A stretch of DNA of 64,000 nt, taken from Hyphomonas sp. (GTDB taxonomy: Bacteria > Pseudomonadota > Alphaproteobacteria > Caulobacterales > Hyphomonadaceae). Within the stretch, counting starts at the first letter, position 1. Each line of letters starts with the position of its first letter. The notes under the pieces are model-generated. The model was not told the DNA's origin, searched no databases, and saw nothing but the letters and a program-made list of their open reading frames with translations. Location: the NCBI GenBank assembly GCA_016124495.1, contig WGNP01000001.1:1-64000 (forward strand), in the 5' to 3' direction. The position numbers and the translations under genes were made by a program. Positions 18,743 through 28,291 of this stretch are shown here, piece by piece.

Positions 18743-19085
18743 GGACGGTCTCAGTCTTGACGTGACGCGCCCATGCATAGCACCGGCAGCAGAAAAGTCC
18801 GCAGTGGGTCGTTTCTTCCTGTTGCGTTCAGACCAGCAAGCAGACCTTCGCCAAGCAGTCCGCAAACGGGCTCGACATCGGATTTTCTAAATACATGCTC
18901 GTGGAATATCGTCGATGAACTGCCGGACCATCTATCCGACTAAAGCACTGTAAAACAAATTGCTATTTGAAATCCGAATGATCGGCGGTGAGGTTCGGGT
19001 GATGAGGGACAAAATGGTTTCAGAGACCGTTTTCGCCGGGTCCCCTGGTCTCCGGGGTCTGACGGCATCCGGCCAATGCCGCGAT

Positions 19086-19150
19086 TACTGGGGGGCTTTT
19101 CGTTCCTGCGGTCGCCAGATGCGGGTTTGCGGCAGGAACTGGCGGAGCAA
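19086..19150 (+). repeat. Left copy of a ~65-bp near-direct repeat shared with the tRNA-Ser 3' flank
   Basis: TACTGGGGGGCTTTTCGTTCCTGCGGTCGCCAGATGCGGGTTTGCGGCAGGAACTGGCGGAGCAAGAG, compare 27931-27997. Confidence 0.65.
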
Positions 19151-19259
19151 GAGCGCCCCCCCAACCAACGCTCTTTCATCTATGTTATTGTTATGGAACA
19201 CATACGCAGCATGCTGATGATCTCGGCCTCTGGCACAGCTATAAGGCTGAAGCAGGGGC

Positions 19260-20102
19260 TCAGGCCCCCGGGCGGGGGAGGCTGGCGATGAAGTCCAGGA
19301 AGGCGGCGTCGAAGGCCTCCGGCATCTCAAGGAAGGCCGAGTGCCCGGCGTCGAAGCAGGCGATCCGGGCGCCCGGGATCCGGCGGGCGAGACCCCTTAC
19401 CAGGAACCAGGGCAGGATCCGGTCCCTGAGGCCCCAAGCGAAGAGGATCGGCGTCGGCAGCCTCCGGAGAACGGGCCGGATGTCCGCGGCGGGTTCGGCG
19501 AAGCTGCGCCAGGCCTCGGCAAGGACCGGGGCGGCGTGCACCCCGCCCGCAACGATTTCCTCGCGGCGCCAGGCCGCGTCCGGGCGGGGCAGCACCCGGC
19601 GGTAGTACCTGGCGAACCATTGCGGAAAGGCCGGGTCTCCGGCCGCACCCTTCTCGAACCGCCGGGCCATGTGACGGCAGAATATACTGATGAGCGGGTT
19701 TGCGGGGATCAGGCCGCCAGAATTACAGAGCACGAGACCGCGAACTCGATCGGCGTGGTTTGCTGCGCAAAGGATGGCGGCCGCGCCGCCGATGGAGTTG
19801 CCCAGCAGAACGACGTCCTTAAGGTCCAGCCCCTCGAGGACGCCGCCGACGAGGTCGGCATAACGCCCGGCGCTCGCGGGCTCCGCTTCCCTCGGGCTGT
19901 CACCCTGACCCGGCCAGTCGATGGCGATGAAGGTGAAATCTCCGCCCAGTCTCCAGGCCAGCCGGTCAAAGTCGCGCGCGCCGTGCCCGGTAGCATGGAG
20001 GCAGACCACCACTGGCCCCGTACCGCTGCGCCTGACGACAAGGGGAAGGCCGCAGACCTCGAGGGCCCGTACCTCGACTGGATGGGGCATGGCATCGTCC
20101 AT
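19260..20102 (-). CDS. Alpha/beta hydrolase
   Basis: VVCLHATGHGARDFDRL, DWPGQGDSP, nucleophile elbow VLLGNSIGGAAAIL, C-terminal DAGHSAFLEMPE. Confidence 0.92.
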   Translation of the reverse strand: MDDAMPHPVEVRALEVCGLPLVVRRSGTGPVVVCLHATGHGARDFDRLAWRLGGDFTFIAIDWPGQGDSPREAEPASAGRYADLVGGVLEGLDLKDVVLLGNSIGGAAAILCAANHADRVRGLVLCNSGGLIPANPLISIFCRHMARRFEKGAAGDPAFPQWFARYYRRVLPRPDAAWRREEIVAGGVHAAPVLAEAWRSFAEPAADIRPVLRRLPTPILFAWGLRDRILPWFLVRGLARRIPGARIACFDAGHSAFLEMPEAFDAAFLDFIASLPRPGA

Positions 20103-20105
20103 AAT

Positions 20106-20121
20106 GTGATATCAATATCAC
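20106..20121. promoter_or_regulatory. Candidate TetR operator GTGATAT-CA-ATATCAC
   Basis: Perfect 7-bp inverted repeat with 2-nt spacer in the ~60-bp divergent gap between the hydrolase and TetR genes. Confidence 0.65.
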
Positions 20122-20162
20122 TTCCGGTTTGACGCCGTCAACGGCATGAGCGAGGAAGGTGC

Positions 20163-20723
20163 ATGGCCTCGCCTGAACCCCGCCGACACCGTCCGGAAGC
20201 AACCCGGGCCGCCCTCCTCGAGGCGGCTCGGCTGGAGTTCGAGGATCCGGGCTACTTCGCCACCAACACCAATCGGATCGCGGCGCGGGCCGGATTTGCG
20301 CCCCAGACCTTCTATCGTCACTTTCGCGACAAGCCGGCCGTCTTCCTGGCGGTCTACCAGCGCTGGACCGAAGCGGAGCTCGACCTTCTGGAGGGGGTGC
20401 AGGACGCCGCAGGGGCGGCGGCGGTCCTGATCGCCAGCCACCGTGTGTCGCTGAACTTCCGCCGCGCCCTTAGGGTCCTGTCCCTGACCGATCCGGACCT
20501 CCGAGCGGCTCGGGCGGAGAGCCGGAAGTTCCAGATCCGCCGTCTGCAAGCGCGCTCGCCGCACCTGGCCGGGGGCAGCTTCGCCGATCTCGCCGCTGAA
20601 CTCCTGACCCTGGAGCGGCTCGCCGACGCCTGCGCCGAAGGCGAGTTCCGGGATATGGGCCTTCCGGATGACGACGCTGAAGCGGCCCTCGCGGCGGCGA
20701 TCCGCAGAACCTTCAGGACCTGA
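20163..20723 (+). CDS. TetR family transcriptional regulator
   Basis: RAALLEAARLEFEDPGYFATNTNRIAARAGFAPQTFYRHFRDKPAVFLAVY. Confidence 0.92.
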   Translation: MASPEPRRHRPEATRAALLEAARLEFEDPGYFATNTNRIAARAGFAPQTFYRHFRDKPAVFLAVYQRWTEAELDLLEGVQDAAGAAAVLIASHRVSLNFRRALRVLSLTDPDLRAARAESRKFQIRRLQARSPHLAGGSFADLAAELLTLERLADACAEGEFRDMGLPDDDAEAALAAAIRRTFRT

Positions 20724-20949
20724 TACCACGTCGCCACGGACCTGCCCAACTCCGGTCAGCCGCTCCTGTGCGGTTATGATGTTCGGGTCCGGGCACCCCG
20801 GCGCCCCTCTGACCCTGAACCGCGCCGGTAACCCCGGAGGCTGTTTGGCTGGAGCCAAGCATCGATAGCGGTTTCCTTCAGCGCGATAAAACAGTCTCGC
20901 CCCGGCTTGCGCCAGGAGGACAGTTACAATCGGCTCAAGCAGGGGCCGC

Positions 20950-21130
20950 CTGGATGCTCTCGTCTCAGGCTGGACGGACTGGCCGGAACGCGCGGCGATC
21001 CTGGAGTATCATGGCAGCCTGTCCCGCCAGGAAGCCGAGGCCAGGACATTTCAGGACACCATAGCCCATCGAAAAACCGGAGAGGGCTTCGAGTTGGAAA
21101 GATGTCTGCGGCTTGACGGCTCTGGCGTCC
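20950..21130 (+). pseudogene. Fragment of a protein with ERAAILEYxGxLSRxEAE motif (mobile-element-associated type)
   Basis: Frame reads LDALVSGWTDWPERAAILEYHGSLSRQEAEARTFQDTIAHRKTG without an obvious start. Confidence 0.35.
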
Positions 21131-21261
21131 TGCAGGGTTCTCTGAGAATGTTATGCATGGCATTCATCTGTCAGAGGACAGAGGATCGCCCGGCTGAGCA
21201 TCTCGGCATGGCAGAACATCAAAGGCTGCAATCCCGACCAACGGCTCTGCCTTCGCATCCG

Positions 21262-21798
21262 TCAGGGCGCAGGCGTCCACCATGTTCCCAAAAGATCATC
21301 GACAACGCCGTCACAGTCATCATCAATCCGGTTGGGCAGTTCCTGGGCATCCGGGCGGATCGCCGCCTGCTGGTCATTGCAATCCGTCCCAAACTTGCCG
21401 CCGGGATTTGAGACGGCCGCATCGACATACCCGTCCCCGTCGAGGTCGCGCCAGCCAATCGAGTCTGGATCGCAATCCTCATCAAGATCATTTGCGATTT
21501 CGGCATTGTCCGGATAACGCGCGGGATTGTTGTCATCACAGTCTGTTCCGCCCACGCGCACATCCACCGCGCCGTCCCCGTCCGCATCCGTGTCTGCGGG
21601 GATACGGGGCTGAAGGATCTCTGCAGGTACGCCCTTGAGAGCCGGAGCGACACGAGGCGGCTGGACCTTTGCCCCGCTGAGCACGGATGGCGACGCTTTG
21701 GTTTCCTTGTCAGTGTTCAACTGAGCGATCGCCGCAAACGCTCCGGCTGAGGCGAACAGGCTGAAGGCCAGGATGGCCCCACGAATAATCGAAGCCAT
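21262..21798 (-). CDS. Secreted MopE-type putative metal-binding repeat protein
   Basis: Signal peptide; repeats DADGDGAVDVRVGGTDCDDNNPARYPDNAEIANDLDEDCD and LDGDGYVDAA...GTDCNDQQAAIRPDAQELPNRIDDDCDGVVDD. Confidence 0.85.
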   Translation of the reverse strand: MASIIRGAILAFSLFASAGAFAAIAQLNTDKETKASPSVLSGAKVQPPRVAPALKGVPAEILQPRIPADTDADGDGAVDVRVGGTDCDDNNPARYPDNAEIANDLDEDCDPDSIGWRDLDGDGYVDAAVSNPGGKFGTDCNDQQAAIRPDAQELPNRIDDDCDGVVDDLLGTWWTPAP

Positions 21799-21964
21799 AG
21801 ACACACCCTCTCGTTGGCCCACCCGGATCTAGGCAGAGTTTCTGAAGCCGCGCAAGGCTGGTTGGCCGCTAATCATCCCCAAAAACAAGCGACTTGAAAA
21901 CTGGACTTCTCCGGCGTTGATTATCGACGGAGATGAGAATGAGCCGAAGGCAGGCGCAGCTAAC

Positions 21965-22078
21965 AAATCGAGATTTACAGAACCGCAGATCGTTGCGATC
22001 CTGAACCACGGCGAAAGCGGCGTGCCTGTGCCTGATCTCTGCCGCGAGTACGGGATCAGCAACGCGACCTGTTTGTAA
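21965..22078 (+). pseudogene. IS3-family OrfA N-terminal fragment
   Basis: KSRFTEPQIVAILNHGESGVPVPDLCREYGISNATCL*; truncated at the point where OrfA normally continues. Confidence 0.85.
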
Positions 22079-22102
22079 CTGGCGCAAGCCGAGTATGGTG
22101 GC

Positions 22103-23251
22103 ATGGACGACACGATGCACCTGAGGGCAAAGATGTTCAGCGCCGCGATTGGTCGGCTTTTCCGGGCCATCCCGATCACCCTGTGCGTGTCGATGCAGCC
22201 GATTGCGCCAGCGTTTGCGCAAGCCATTACTCGAGACGCGTTGCAGATAGAGGTTGCGTCCGACCCGAGGCCCATGGCTCTGTTCGTGACGGGCAAGGGG
22301 GTCGCTTCACCGTTCGCGGTGTCGGCAGCCGGGAAGGACGGCGAGCCCGCCATTCCAGCCCTCGGGCCCGACACGCCAGTACGCGTTGCCAGCAACACGA
22401 AAACGTTCGTGGCTGCAACGGTCTTGCAACTATGGGAGCAGGGTCGCATCGATCTTGACGCCGCGATAGGGCCGCTCATTTCGCCAGGCCTGGACCAACT
22501 GATGCGGAGCGGCGGCTATGACACCGCCCTGATCACGGTGCGGCACCTGCTCAGTCACAGTGCCGGGATCTATGATCATGCCCAGGACGAGCGTTACCTG
22601 CCATTGGTGCTCTCGCAGCCGGGCAGGCGCTGGACCCGTGAGGACCAGGTTCGCCTGGCAGTGACGTGGGGCAAGCCGCTGGACCCGCCCGGCACGGCCT
22701 TCCACTATTCCGACACGGGCTACATCCTTGCTGGCGACATCATCGAGCGGATCACAGGCCAGTCTCTGGGCAAGGCGGTGCGCACGCAACTGCAACTGGA
22801 TCGCCTGGAGTTGCAGTCGACCTGGTGGGAGATACTGGAAGACAAGCCCCCCGGTGCGCCGTGGCGCGCGCGCCAGTTCATCGGAGATGCCGAGGTCACG
22901 GATATCGACGCCAGCGTCGACCTGCATGGCGGGGGTGGCCTCGTGATGTCTGCCAAGGATCTCGCGATACTGACAGCAGCGCTGTTCGAGGGGCGCCTGT
23001 TCGAGCGCCCCGGGACCTTGCAGGAGATGTTGTGGAAGGGTCCGCACAAGGGCGCTGACGGCTATCGCCTTGGCGTCTTCGTCGGGCAGGCCAACGGCCG
23101 CGATTACTATTGGCACAGCGGCTACTGGGGGAGCGTCGCCTATTATGTGCCTGACACCGGGATTGCGGTCGCCGGCGTCACCAACAACCAGGACGCCTAT
23201 CGCAGGCTGGTGAATGCTGTGCAAAAGGCGGCAGGTGTCGCTGCACCTTGA
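22103..23251 (+). CDS. Serine hydrolase, beta-lactamase class C/D-aminopeptidase-like
   Basis: SxxK motif ASNTKTFVAATVLQLWEQGRIDLD, HLLSHSAGI, YSDTGYILAGDIIERITG, YWHSGYWG. Confidence 0.92.
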   Translation: MDDTMHLRAKMFSAAIGRLFRAIPITLCVSMQPIAPAFAQAITRDALQIEVASDPRPMALFVTGKGVASPFAVSAAGKDGEPAIPALGPDTPVRVASNTKTFVAATVLQLWEQGRIDLDAAIGPLISPGLDQLMRSGGYDTALITVRHLLSHSAGIYDHAQDERYLPLVLSQPGRRWTREDQVRLAVTWGKPLDPPGTAFHYSDTGYILAGDIIERITGQSLGKAVRTQLQLDRLELQSTWWEILEDKPPGAPWRARQFIGDAEVTDIDASVDLHGGGGLVMSAKDLAILTAALFEGRLFERPGTLQEMLWKGPHKGADGYRLGVFVGQANGRDYYWHSGYWGSVAYYVPDTGIAVAGVTNNQDAYRRLVNAVQKAAGVAAP

Positions 23252-23576
23252 CTGACGCATTCAGTTTGCGGCGGCAGAGTAGCTGCCGACACTGACGAGC
23301 AGCCCGGAGTGCATGCCTTTCTTCGCGTTCCGGATCTCCAAACTGGTCAGCGGCATTGACCTGCATCCCGCCATATCGCCGCGAACTGGAGGCAGATCGT
23401 GGTAAGCAGGAAAAAACGACAGTCGAATTATGATCGCACAAAACGCCTATGTTCGATCCCGTAGGCGACCGTCCACAGACGTCTGTGGATGGCCTCCTGG
23501 CGGTGGAAGGGAGCCTGATGGCGAAATCTCGCTGAGCCGCTCAACCTCAAGACCTACGCCGGAGCCGAGCCCGGCC

Positions 23577-23910
23577 TTAGGCACCCAATTCCTCGTGAGA
23601 AAGCGGTTCAGCATTCAGTTCATCACGCAGCAGGCGCCAGGTCGAAAGCGCTTGATCCATAATCGACACGAACCGACCAGAATGGTTTCGCTCGATCGGG
23701 TGCGCTAGCTCGTCCGCGACAATGTACTCGAGGCATGGAAGTGGCTTCGTGATCAGTTCAAGATTGATCCAGATCCGCTGCGCCTGACTGTTGCACGCCC
23801 CCCATTTGGTTTTCATCTTGTTGATGCCCCAGGTGGGTACCGGGACGCCGATCACCTTAGCCCATTTTTCGACGATAGGGCCGAGGCGGGTTTGAAGCTC
23901 GCCGCGTTGC
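23577..23910 (-). pseudogene. 5'-truncated YgjP-like (DUF45/M48-type) metallopeptidase with altered HExxH motif
   Basis: Reads QRGELQTRLGPIVEKWAKVIGVPVPTWGINKMKTKWGACNSQAQRIWINLELITKPLPCLEYIVADELAHPIERNHSGRF; normal HELxH is DELAH; N-terminal half absent. Confidence 0.75.
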
Positions 23911-24024
23911 TAGCGAGTGAAGACACCTTCCCTGTCAGCGGAACGGGGGGGGGCAGCGACAGGGAAACCGCGGCGGCGTCGGGCATGCCGCGGTTCTAGC
24001 ATGTTCCCCTTCCGTTTCGAGGGG

Positions 24025-24498
24025 TCAGTCCGGGGTCGGCTCGGCCGGCAAGGGTGCGCGCAAACCATAGTGCAGGGGAACCAGGATCCCGATCGCACAA
24101 ATGAGGTTAAGCAGCACATTTCCGTAAATGCCATGAACGATGGAAAATGTCGTATCGATCACGAACCATGTCCCGATTGAGATGCGGATCAGCGACCAGT
24201 TCGACGCCGCCGGACCGTTGGGAGAAATCCGCGCTAACCGGTGGATCAGCACCATCCACCCCAGCATCATGGCGCCCAGAACCCCGTGAGCGAAACGGAT
24301 GTACCTGTGGACTTCATCGGAGAATGGCTCAGGCGGCTGGAGAGCGCCATAGTAGACGAGATAGAAGAATTTCTCGCCGATCGAGGGGGCTAGCAACAGG
24401 AGTAGTCCCATTCCTGTCAGTCCCGCCAGCGTCGCCTGCAGCAAGACCTCCCAGGGCCTCGAAAGCGTCCGGTCAGATGAAACACGTATGGAGGTCAT
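24025..24498 (-). CDS. Hypothetical integral membrane protein
   Basis: MTSIRVSSDRTLSRPWEVLLQATLAGLTGMGLLLLLAPSIGEKFFYLVYYG...; four hydrophobic stretches. Confidence 0.75.
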   Translation of the reverse strand: MTSIRVSSDRTLSRPWEVLLQATLAGLTGMGLLLLLAPSIGEKFFYLVYYGALQPPEPFSDEVHRYIRFAHGVLGAMMLGWMVLIHRLARISPNGPAASNWSLIRISIGTWFVIDTTFSIVHGIYGNVLLNLICAIGILVPLHYGLRAPLPAEPTPD

Positions 24499-24506
24499 CC
24501 TCTTGC

Positions 24507-25526
24507 TCAGAAACGATGGGTTTGGCCAACTGAGAGCGGCGTGACCCGATCTCCAAATCGTTGCGCCAGCGCAGTGATGGCGCGCCAACCGGTACAATGG
24601 CCAGGTATGATGCGCTCCAGCGAGAAGTTGGCCAGGTCCTCCACCGTGCGATCAATGATCTGCTCGTTCGGCTGTCCGGAGAGATGCAGCCCCCCCATCA
24701 CTGCGTATAGAGGTATATCCGGAAAGACCGTCCTGGCGTGCCGAAGGACGTTGACGACACCCGCGTGCGAGCATGCGGAGAACACAATCACGCCCTTGTC
24801 TCGCACCTTTACCGCGAGCCAGCGCTCATCCAGGATCAACGGGTCGTCGGTCCATTCCGATGACTTCGGTCGCATGGCGACGTGCCCCGGAAGTCCCACT
24901 TCGTACTCGGTCAGGCGTGGGATTTCGCCACTGAGGTAAGCGTATCCGTCAGCCAGGACCCTCGCGGTCTCTTCGATGATCAGCTTGGCCCCCAACCTCC
25001 GAAGCCGTTCGGGCGAGGGAGGGGAGCGGAAGGGTACAACCCTGTCCGGCGCCGTTCGCATCCCGCGCCGGACGAACATCGAATGGTTCGCGTGAAACTC
25101 GGTGACCTTGGCGGTGGATTGCCGCCTCTGCTGCGTGAAGGGCTCGGTCAGTCCCCCAGCGTGATCCCAGTGCCCGTGTGACAGCACGACCGCGTCGAAC
25201 TGCGTCAGGTCGTAAGCCAGAATCCGCGCATTGCGCCTCAGGCTCTCGCAATCCGGACCGGCGTCGAACATCACGCGCCTTGTTTCGCCATTGGCCTGGA
25301 TGTCGAGCGCCAGGGATAATCCCCAGTTCGCACAACAGAGGCATGTCCCGGTAAGCCCAAACCGAGGCCGCCTGCGGAGGGCGTTGCCGAGGTGCGAGGT
25401 CACCATCGAACCGGAACTCGAGGTGAGATCGGTCGTGTTGTCGAGCAAAACATGGACGTCGAGGGAGTCGCATTCCACGACGGCCAGGGTCGGGGATGTC
25501 TCGCGCCTACCCATGCTTGTGGTCAT
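24507..25526 (-). CDS. MBL-fold metallo-hydrolase
   Basis: LSHGHWDHAGGL motif, FDAGPDCESLRRNA, VIVFSACSHAGVVNVLRHA, AVMGGLHLSG. Confidence 0.9.
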   Translation of the reverse strand: MTTSMGRRETSPTLAVVECDSLDVHVLLDNTTDLTSSSGSMVTSHLGNALRRRPRFGLTGTCLCCANWGLSLALDIQANGETRRVMFDAGPDCESLRRNARILAYDLTQFDAVVLSHGHWDHAGGLTEPFTQQRRQSTAKVTEFHANHSMFVRRGMRTAPDRVVPFRSPPSPERLRRLGAKLIIEETARVLADGYAYLSGEIPRLTEYEVGLPGHVAMRPKSSEWTDDPLILDERWLAVKVRDKGVIVFSACSHAGVVNVLRHARTVFPDIPLYAVMGGLHLSGQPNEQIIDRTVEDLANFSLERIIPGHCTGWRAITALAQRFGDRVTPLSVGQTHRF

Positions 25527-26718
25527 GCGATCCGGCGAAGACGCAGGTCTCATCCCCGGCCTGTTGCTCGAAGGACCTATCGCCCATCCGTTCGCGCAGA
25601 GACATCGCAACCCCCTGCCCGATATCGACCTCCGTCAGGTCTACAAGGACGCCGTTGCCCAGGACATGAGAAGGCGAAGACAGGCGCGAAAGATCCGAAC
25701 GCGGGTCGGTCTCCCACAACACCATGTCGGCCGGCGCCCCTTCCTCGACGCCGGGAAGGCCTAGGGCCTTACGCCCGACGGTGGTCGCCGACCGCAGCGC
25801 TTGGTCTATGCTCAAGCCATATCGCACCATGGCGTCAATCTCCAGGTCAATTCGGCCATGCGGAAGTTCGTCGGATCCGACCAATACCGGCACGCCCAAG
25901 GCGATCGCCGTCTCAAGGGCGTCCTGCGTCCGTCGGGAGTAGGCCTCCCGGACTGCGCCCGGCAGGCCCTTTGTCTCAGCAGCCTTCAGGAAACCTTCAA
26001 CGGTGGCGATCGTCGGACACCATTGGGTTCCGTGCGTCGCCATTGCGCGCACTACGTCTGGCGTTATGTTTGACCCATGCTCAATTGAGTCGACGCCGGT
26101 CGCCACGATCTCAGAGACATTTGATCCCGTGCTGTGGGCGAGAACGCGAACACCCGCCTTGTGGGCCGCCTCTACGACATTGCGGACAATCTCGAGGGGA
26201 TAGGTCAACGGCGCCTCGAAGAGGTCCATCGACGGACCCGGAAAGTCAGCGATGATCTTGAACCACTTAAGGCCATGCGCCGCCACTTCCTCGAAGCGCG
26301 CGAGAAGCTCATCCGGAGCTGTTGACTTGCCGACATCAACCCCGGGGAAGAAGCGACCTTCGGGTACGTGCATCCAGCCGCTCCGCAGGATGATGGGCAT
26401 CGGCGGGAGCTCAACGTCGGTGAGGTTGAGTTGCTGCACGTAACCGGCGTCTCGCAAGGCCGTCACGCCCGAGCGGAGATGGCGCTGGGCATTATGAAGA
26501 ACGAGCTCCGGACTGTGGGGTTTCAGCCCGGTGTTGGCGAAATCGAGAGACAGATGGACATGTCCATCAATAAGGCCGGGAGCCATGAAGGCGCAGGGTA
26601 ATGAGACGGCGTCTGGCGCAGGAGTGAATGTGAAGCGGCCATTCACGATCCACAGGTCGGTCTGCTGCCGCCCTTCCGGCAACAGAGTGGCTCTCAGATG
26701 GTAGTTTATCGGCTTCAT
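25507..26718 (-). CDS. Amidohydrolase family protein (imidazolonepropionase-like)
   Basis: APGLIDGHVHLSLDF, HSTGSNVSEIVATGVDSIEHG, SRRTQDALETAIALGVPVLVGSDELPHG, KALGLPGVEEGAPADMVLWETDP. Start at MKPINYHLRATLL. Confidence 0.92.
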   Translation of the reverse strand: MKPINYHLRATLLPEGRQQTDLWIVNGRFTFTPAPDAVSLPCAFMAPGLIDGHVHLSLDFANTGLKPHSPELVLHNAQRHLRSGVTALRDAGYVQQLNLTDVELPPMPIILRSGWMHVPEGRFFPGVDVGKSTAPDELLARFEEVAAHGLKWFKIIADFPGPSMDLFEAPLTYPLEIVRNVVEAAHKAGVRVLAHSTGSNVSEIVATGVDSIEHGSNITPDVVRAMATHGTQWCPTIATVEGFLKAAETKGLPGAVREAYSRRTQDALETAIALGVPVLVGSDELPHGRIDLEIDAMVRYGLSIDQALRSATTVGRKALGLPGVEEGAPADMVLWETDPRSDLSRLSSPSHVLGNGVLVDLTEVDIGQGVAMSLRERMGDRSFEQQAGDETCVFAGSHDHKHG

Positions 26719-26840
26719 GGTGTTGTGCCCCCGGGTTCGAGACGTCCAGATCCAGATCGCGTTCGCTCTATGGCGAGTATCTCGTGTCCCAGGTCCGCCC
26801 GGCCAGTGGACAACCCGCCAGATTCTGGTCATTTCAGGCC

Positions 26841-27899
26841 ATGACCTTGCCAGCGTCGGCCCTTCCCATGCCGAGTTCCTATTCCGCACTCGTCCTGCGG
26901 GAGTGGGGGGCGTCGCCAGAGGTAAGAGAGGCGCTGGGCGCGGGCGGTCGCGATCCGGACTCCCCCGTCATCGACGTCCGTCAGCAGGCCGCTCAGCTCA
27001 GCAAGCTGGCGTCTGTCCTTCCACCCGGCTGGGGGCTGAAGCTGGGGGCGCTCTTCGACTCAGCCGCTCACGGACCGCTCGGCGTAGGCGTCCAGAGCGC
27101 AGCGACGCTCTCAGACGCGCTGGATTTGATCGCCAGTTATGGCCACGTGCGGACGCCATTCATTCGGTTCGCGATCTGTCGTACTTCTTCGCGGATCACA
27201 CTGAGATTCATCGACACGGGAATACTGGATGAGGCTTGTATCCTGCCAATCCATGAGGCCACGTTGGTCGGAATTCAAACTACGCTTCGGAATTTTATTG
27301 GACCGAGTTCCAGATCCATATCCATAGAGACATCCTTTCCGGCTCCGGATTACGCCGATAGATATCCCGAATTCCTGATGGGCGAGCTTCATTTTTCCCG
27401 CAGAGAGACATCACTATCATTCGATCCCTGGATGCTGAGCACGAGATCCCCCTTAGCGGACCCGGAGCTCTTCCAACTCGCCAGGGGTCAACTGCAGCGC
27501 CTGGCGCACGCCATCGACACGGAAGGCGCATTGGTCGCGCAAGTACGGCAGCGCCTGGCGGCGGCGGACGAGATGCCCGCTCTGCGCGAAATGGCGCGCG
27601 CCTTGCGCATCTCAAGCCGAACGCTGGTGCGGCGACTTGGCGAGGTGGGCGCAAGCTATCGGAGTTTGGTCGACGATGCCCGCCGCGCTAGGGCCGAAAT
27701 ACTCCTGAAGGAAGGGGCGCTCACGGCCGAGGAGATCGGTTACCGCCTCGGCTACTGCGACAGCGCCAATTTTGGTCGTTCCTGTAGGCGCTGGTTCGGC
27801 TGTTCAGGCGGCGAGTACCGGCGAAGGCTTCAGTCCGGAAGACTTTCGACTGAGACGACGCGTGGGCCTCGGCGACGCCCCTCCGATCCCGCCGTCTGA
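26841..27899 (+). CDS. AraC family transcriptional regulator
   Basis: C-terminal HTH: MARALRISSRTLVRRLGEVGASYRSLVDDARRARAEILLKEGALTAEEIGYRLGYCDSANFGRSCRRWFG; start uncertain (26784 or 26841). Confidence 0.92.
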   Translation: MTLPASALPMPSSYSALVLREWGASPEVREALGAGGRDPDSPVIDVRQQAAQLSKLASVLPPGWGLKLGALFDSAAHGPLGVGVQSAATLSDALDLIASYGHVRTPFIRFAICRTSSRITLRFIDTGILDEACILPIHEATLVGIQTTLRNFIGPSSRSISIETSFPAPDYADRYPEFLMGELHFSRRETSLSFDPWMLSTRSPLADPELFQLARGQLQRLAHAIDTEGALVAQVRQRLAAADEMPALREMARALRISSRTLVRRLGEVGASYRSLVDDARRARAEILLKEGALTAEEIGYRLGYCDSANFGRSCRRWFGCSGGEYRRRLQSGRLSTETTRGPRRRPSDPAV

Positions 27900-27930
27900 T
27901 AGGTCGACCGCAGCTCCGCCACCGGCGGCC

Positions 27931-28075
<145 letters not shown>

Positions 28076-28236
28076 GCAGGAAGCGCTGTTTGTGGGAAGG
28101 CGCGCCGGATGGCAAGTCCCTGCGGGGCGTCAGGCGGTAAATCAAATCTAAATGAGTAGCGCCGGACTTTTTGTTTGGTTTGACCGGATGGCGACACCTC
28201 TCATGGTAAACCGGCACCTGAAACGGCCAGAAGGCC

Positions 28237-28264
28237 ACCGGGAGCCCAGAAGGGCTCCTCCGGT
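28237..28264. promoter_or_regulatory. Hairpin in the rlpA-like 5' region (GGAGCCC-AGAA-GGGCTCC)
   Basis: 7-bp perfect stem with 4-nt loop plus outer ACCG/CGGT pairing; function unknown. Confidence 0.4.
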
Positions 28265-28291
28265 TTCTCAGAATGAGGAGAATACAGGCGC

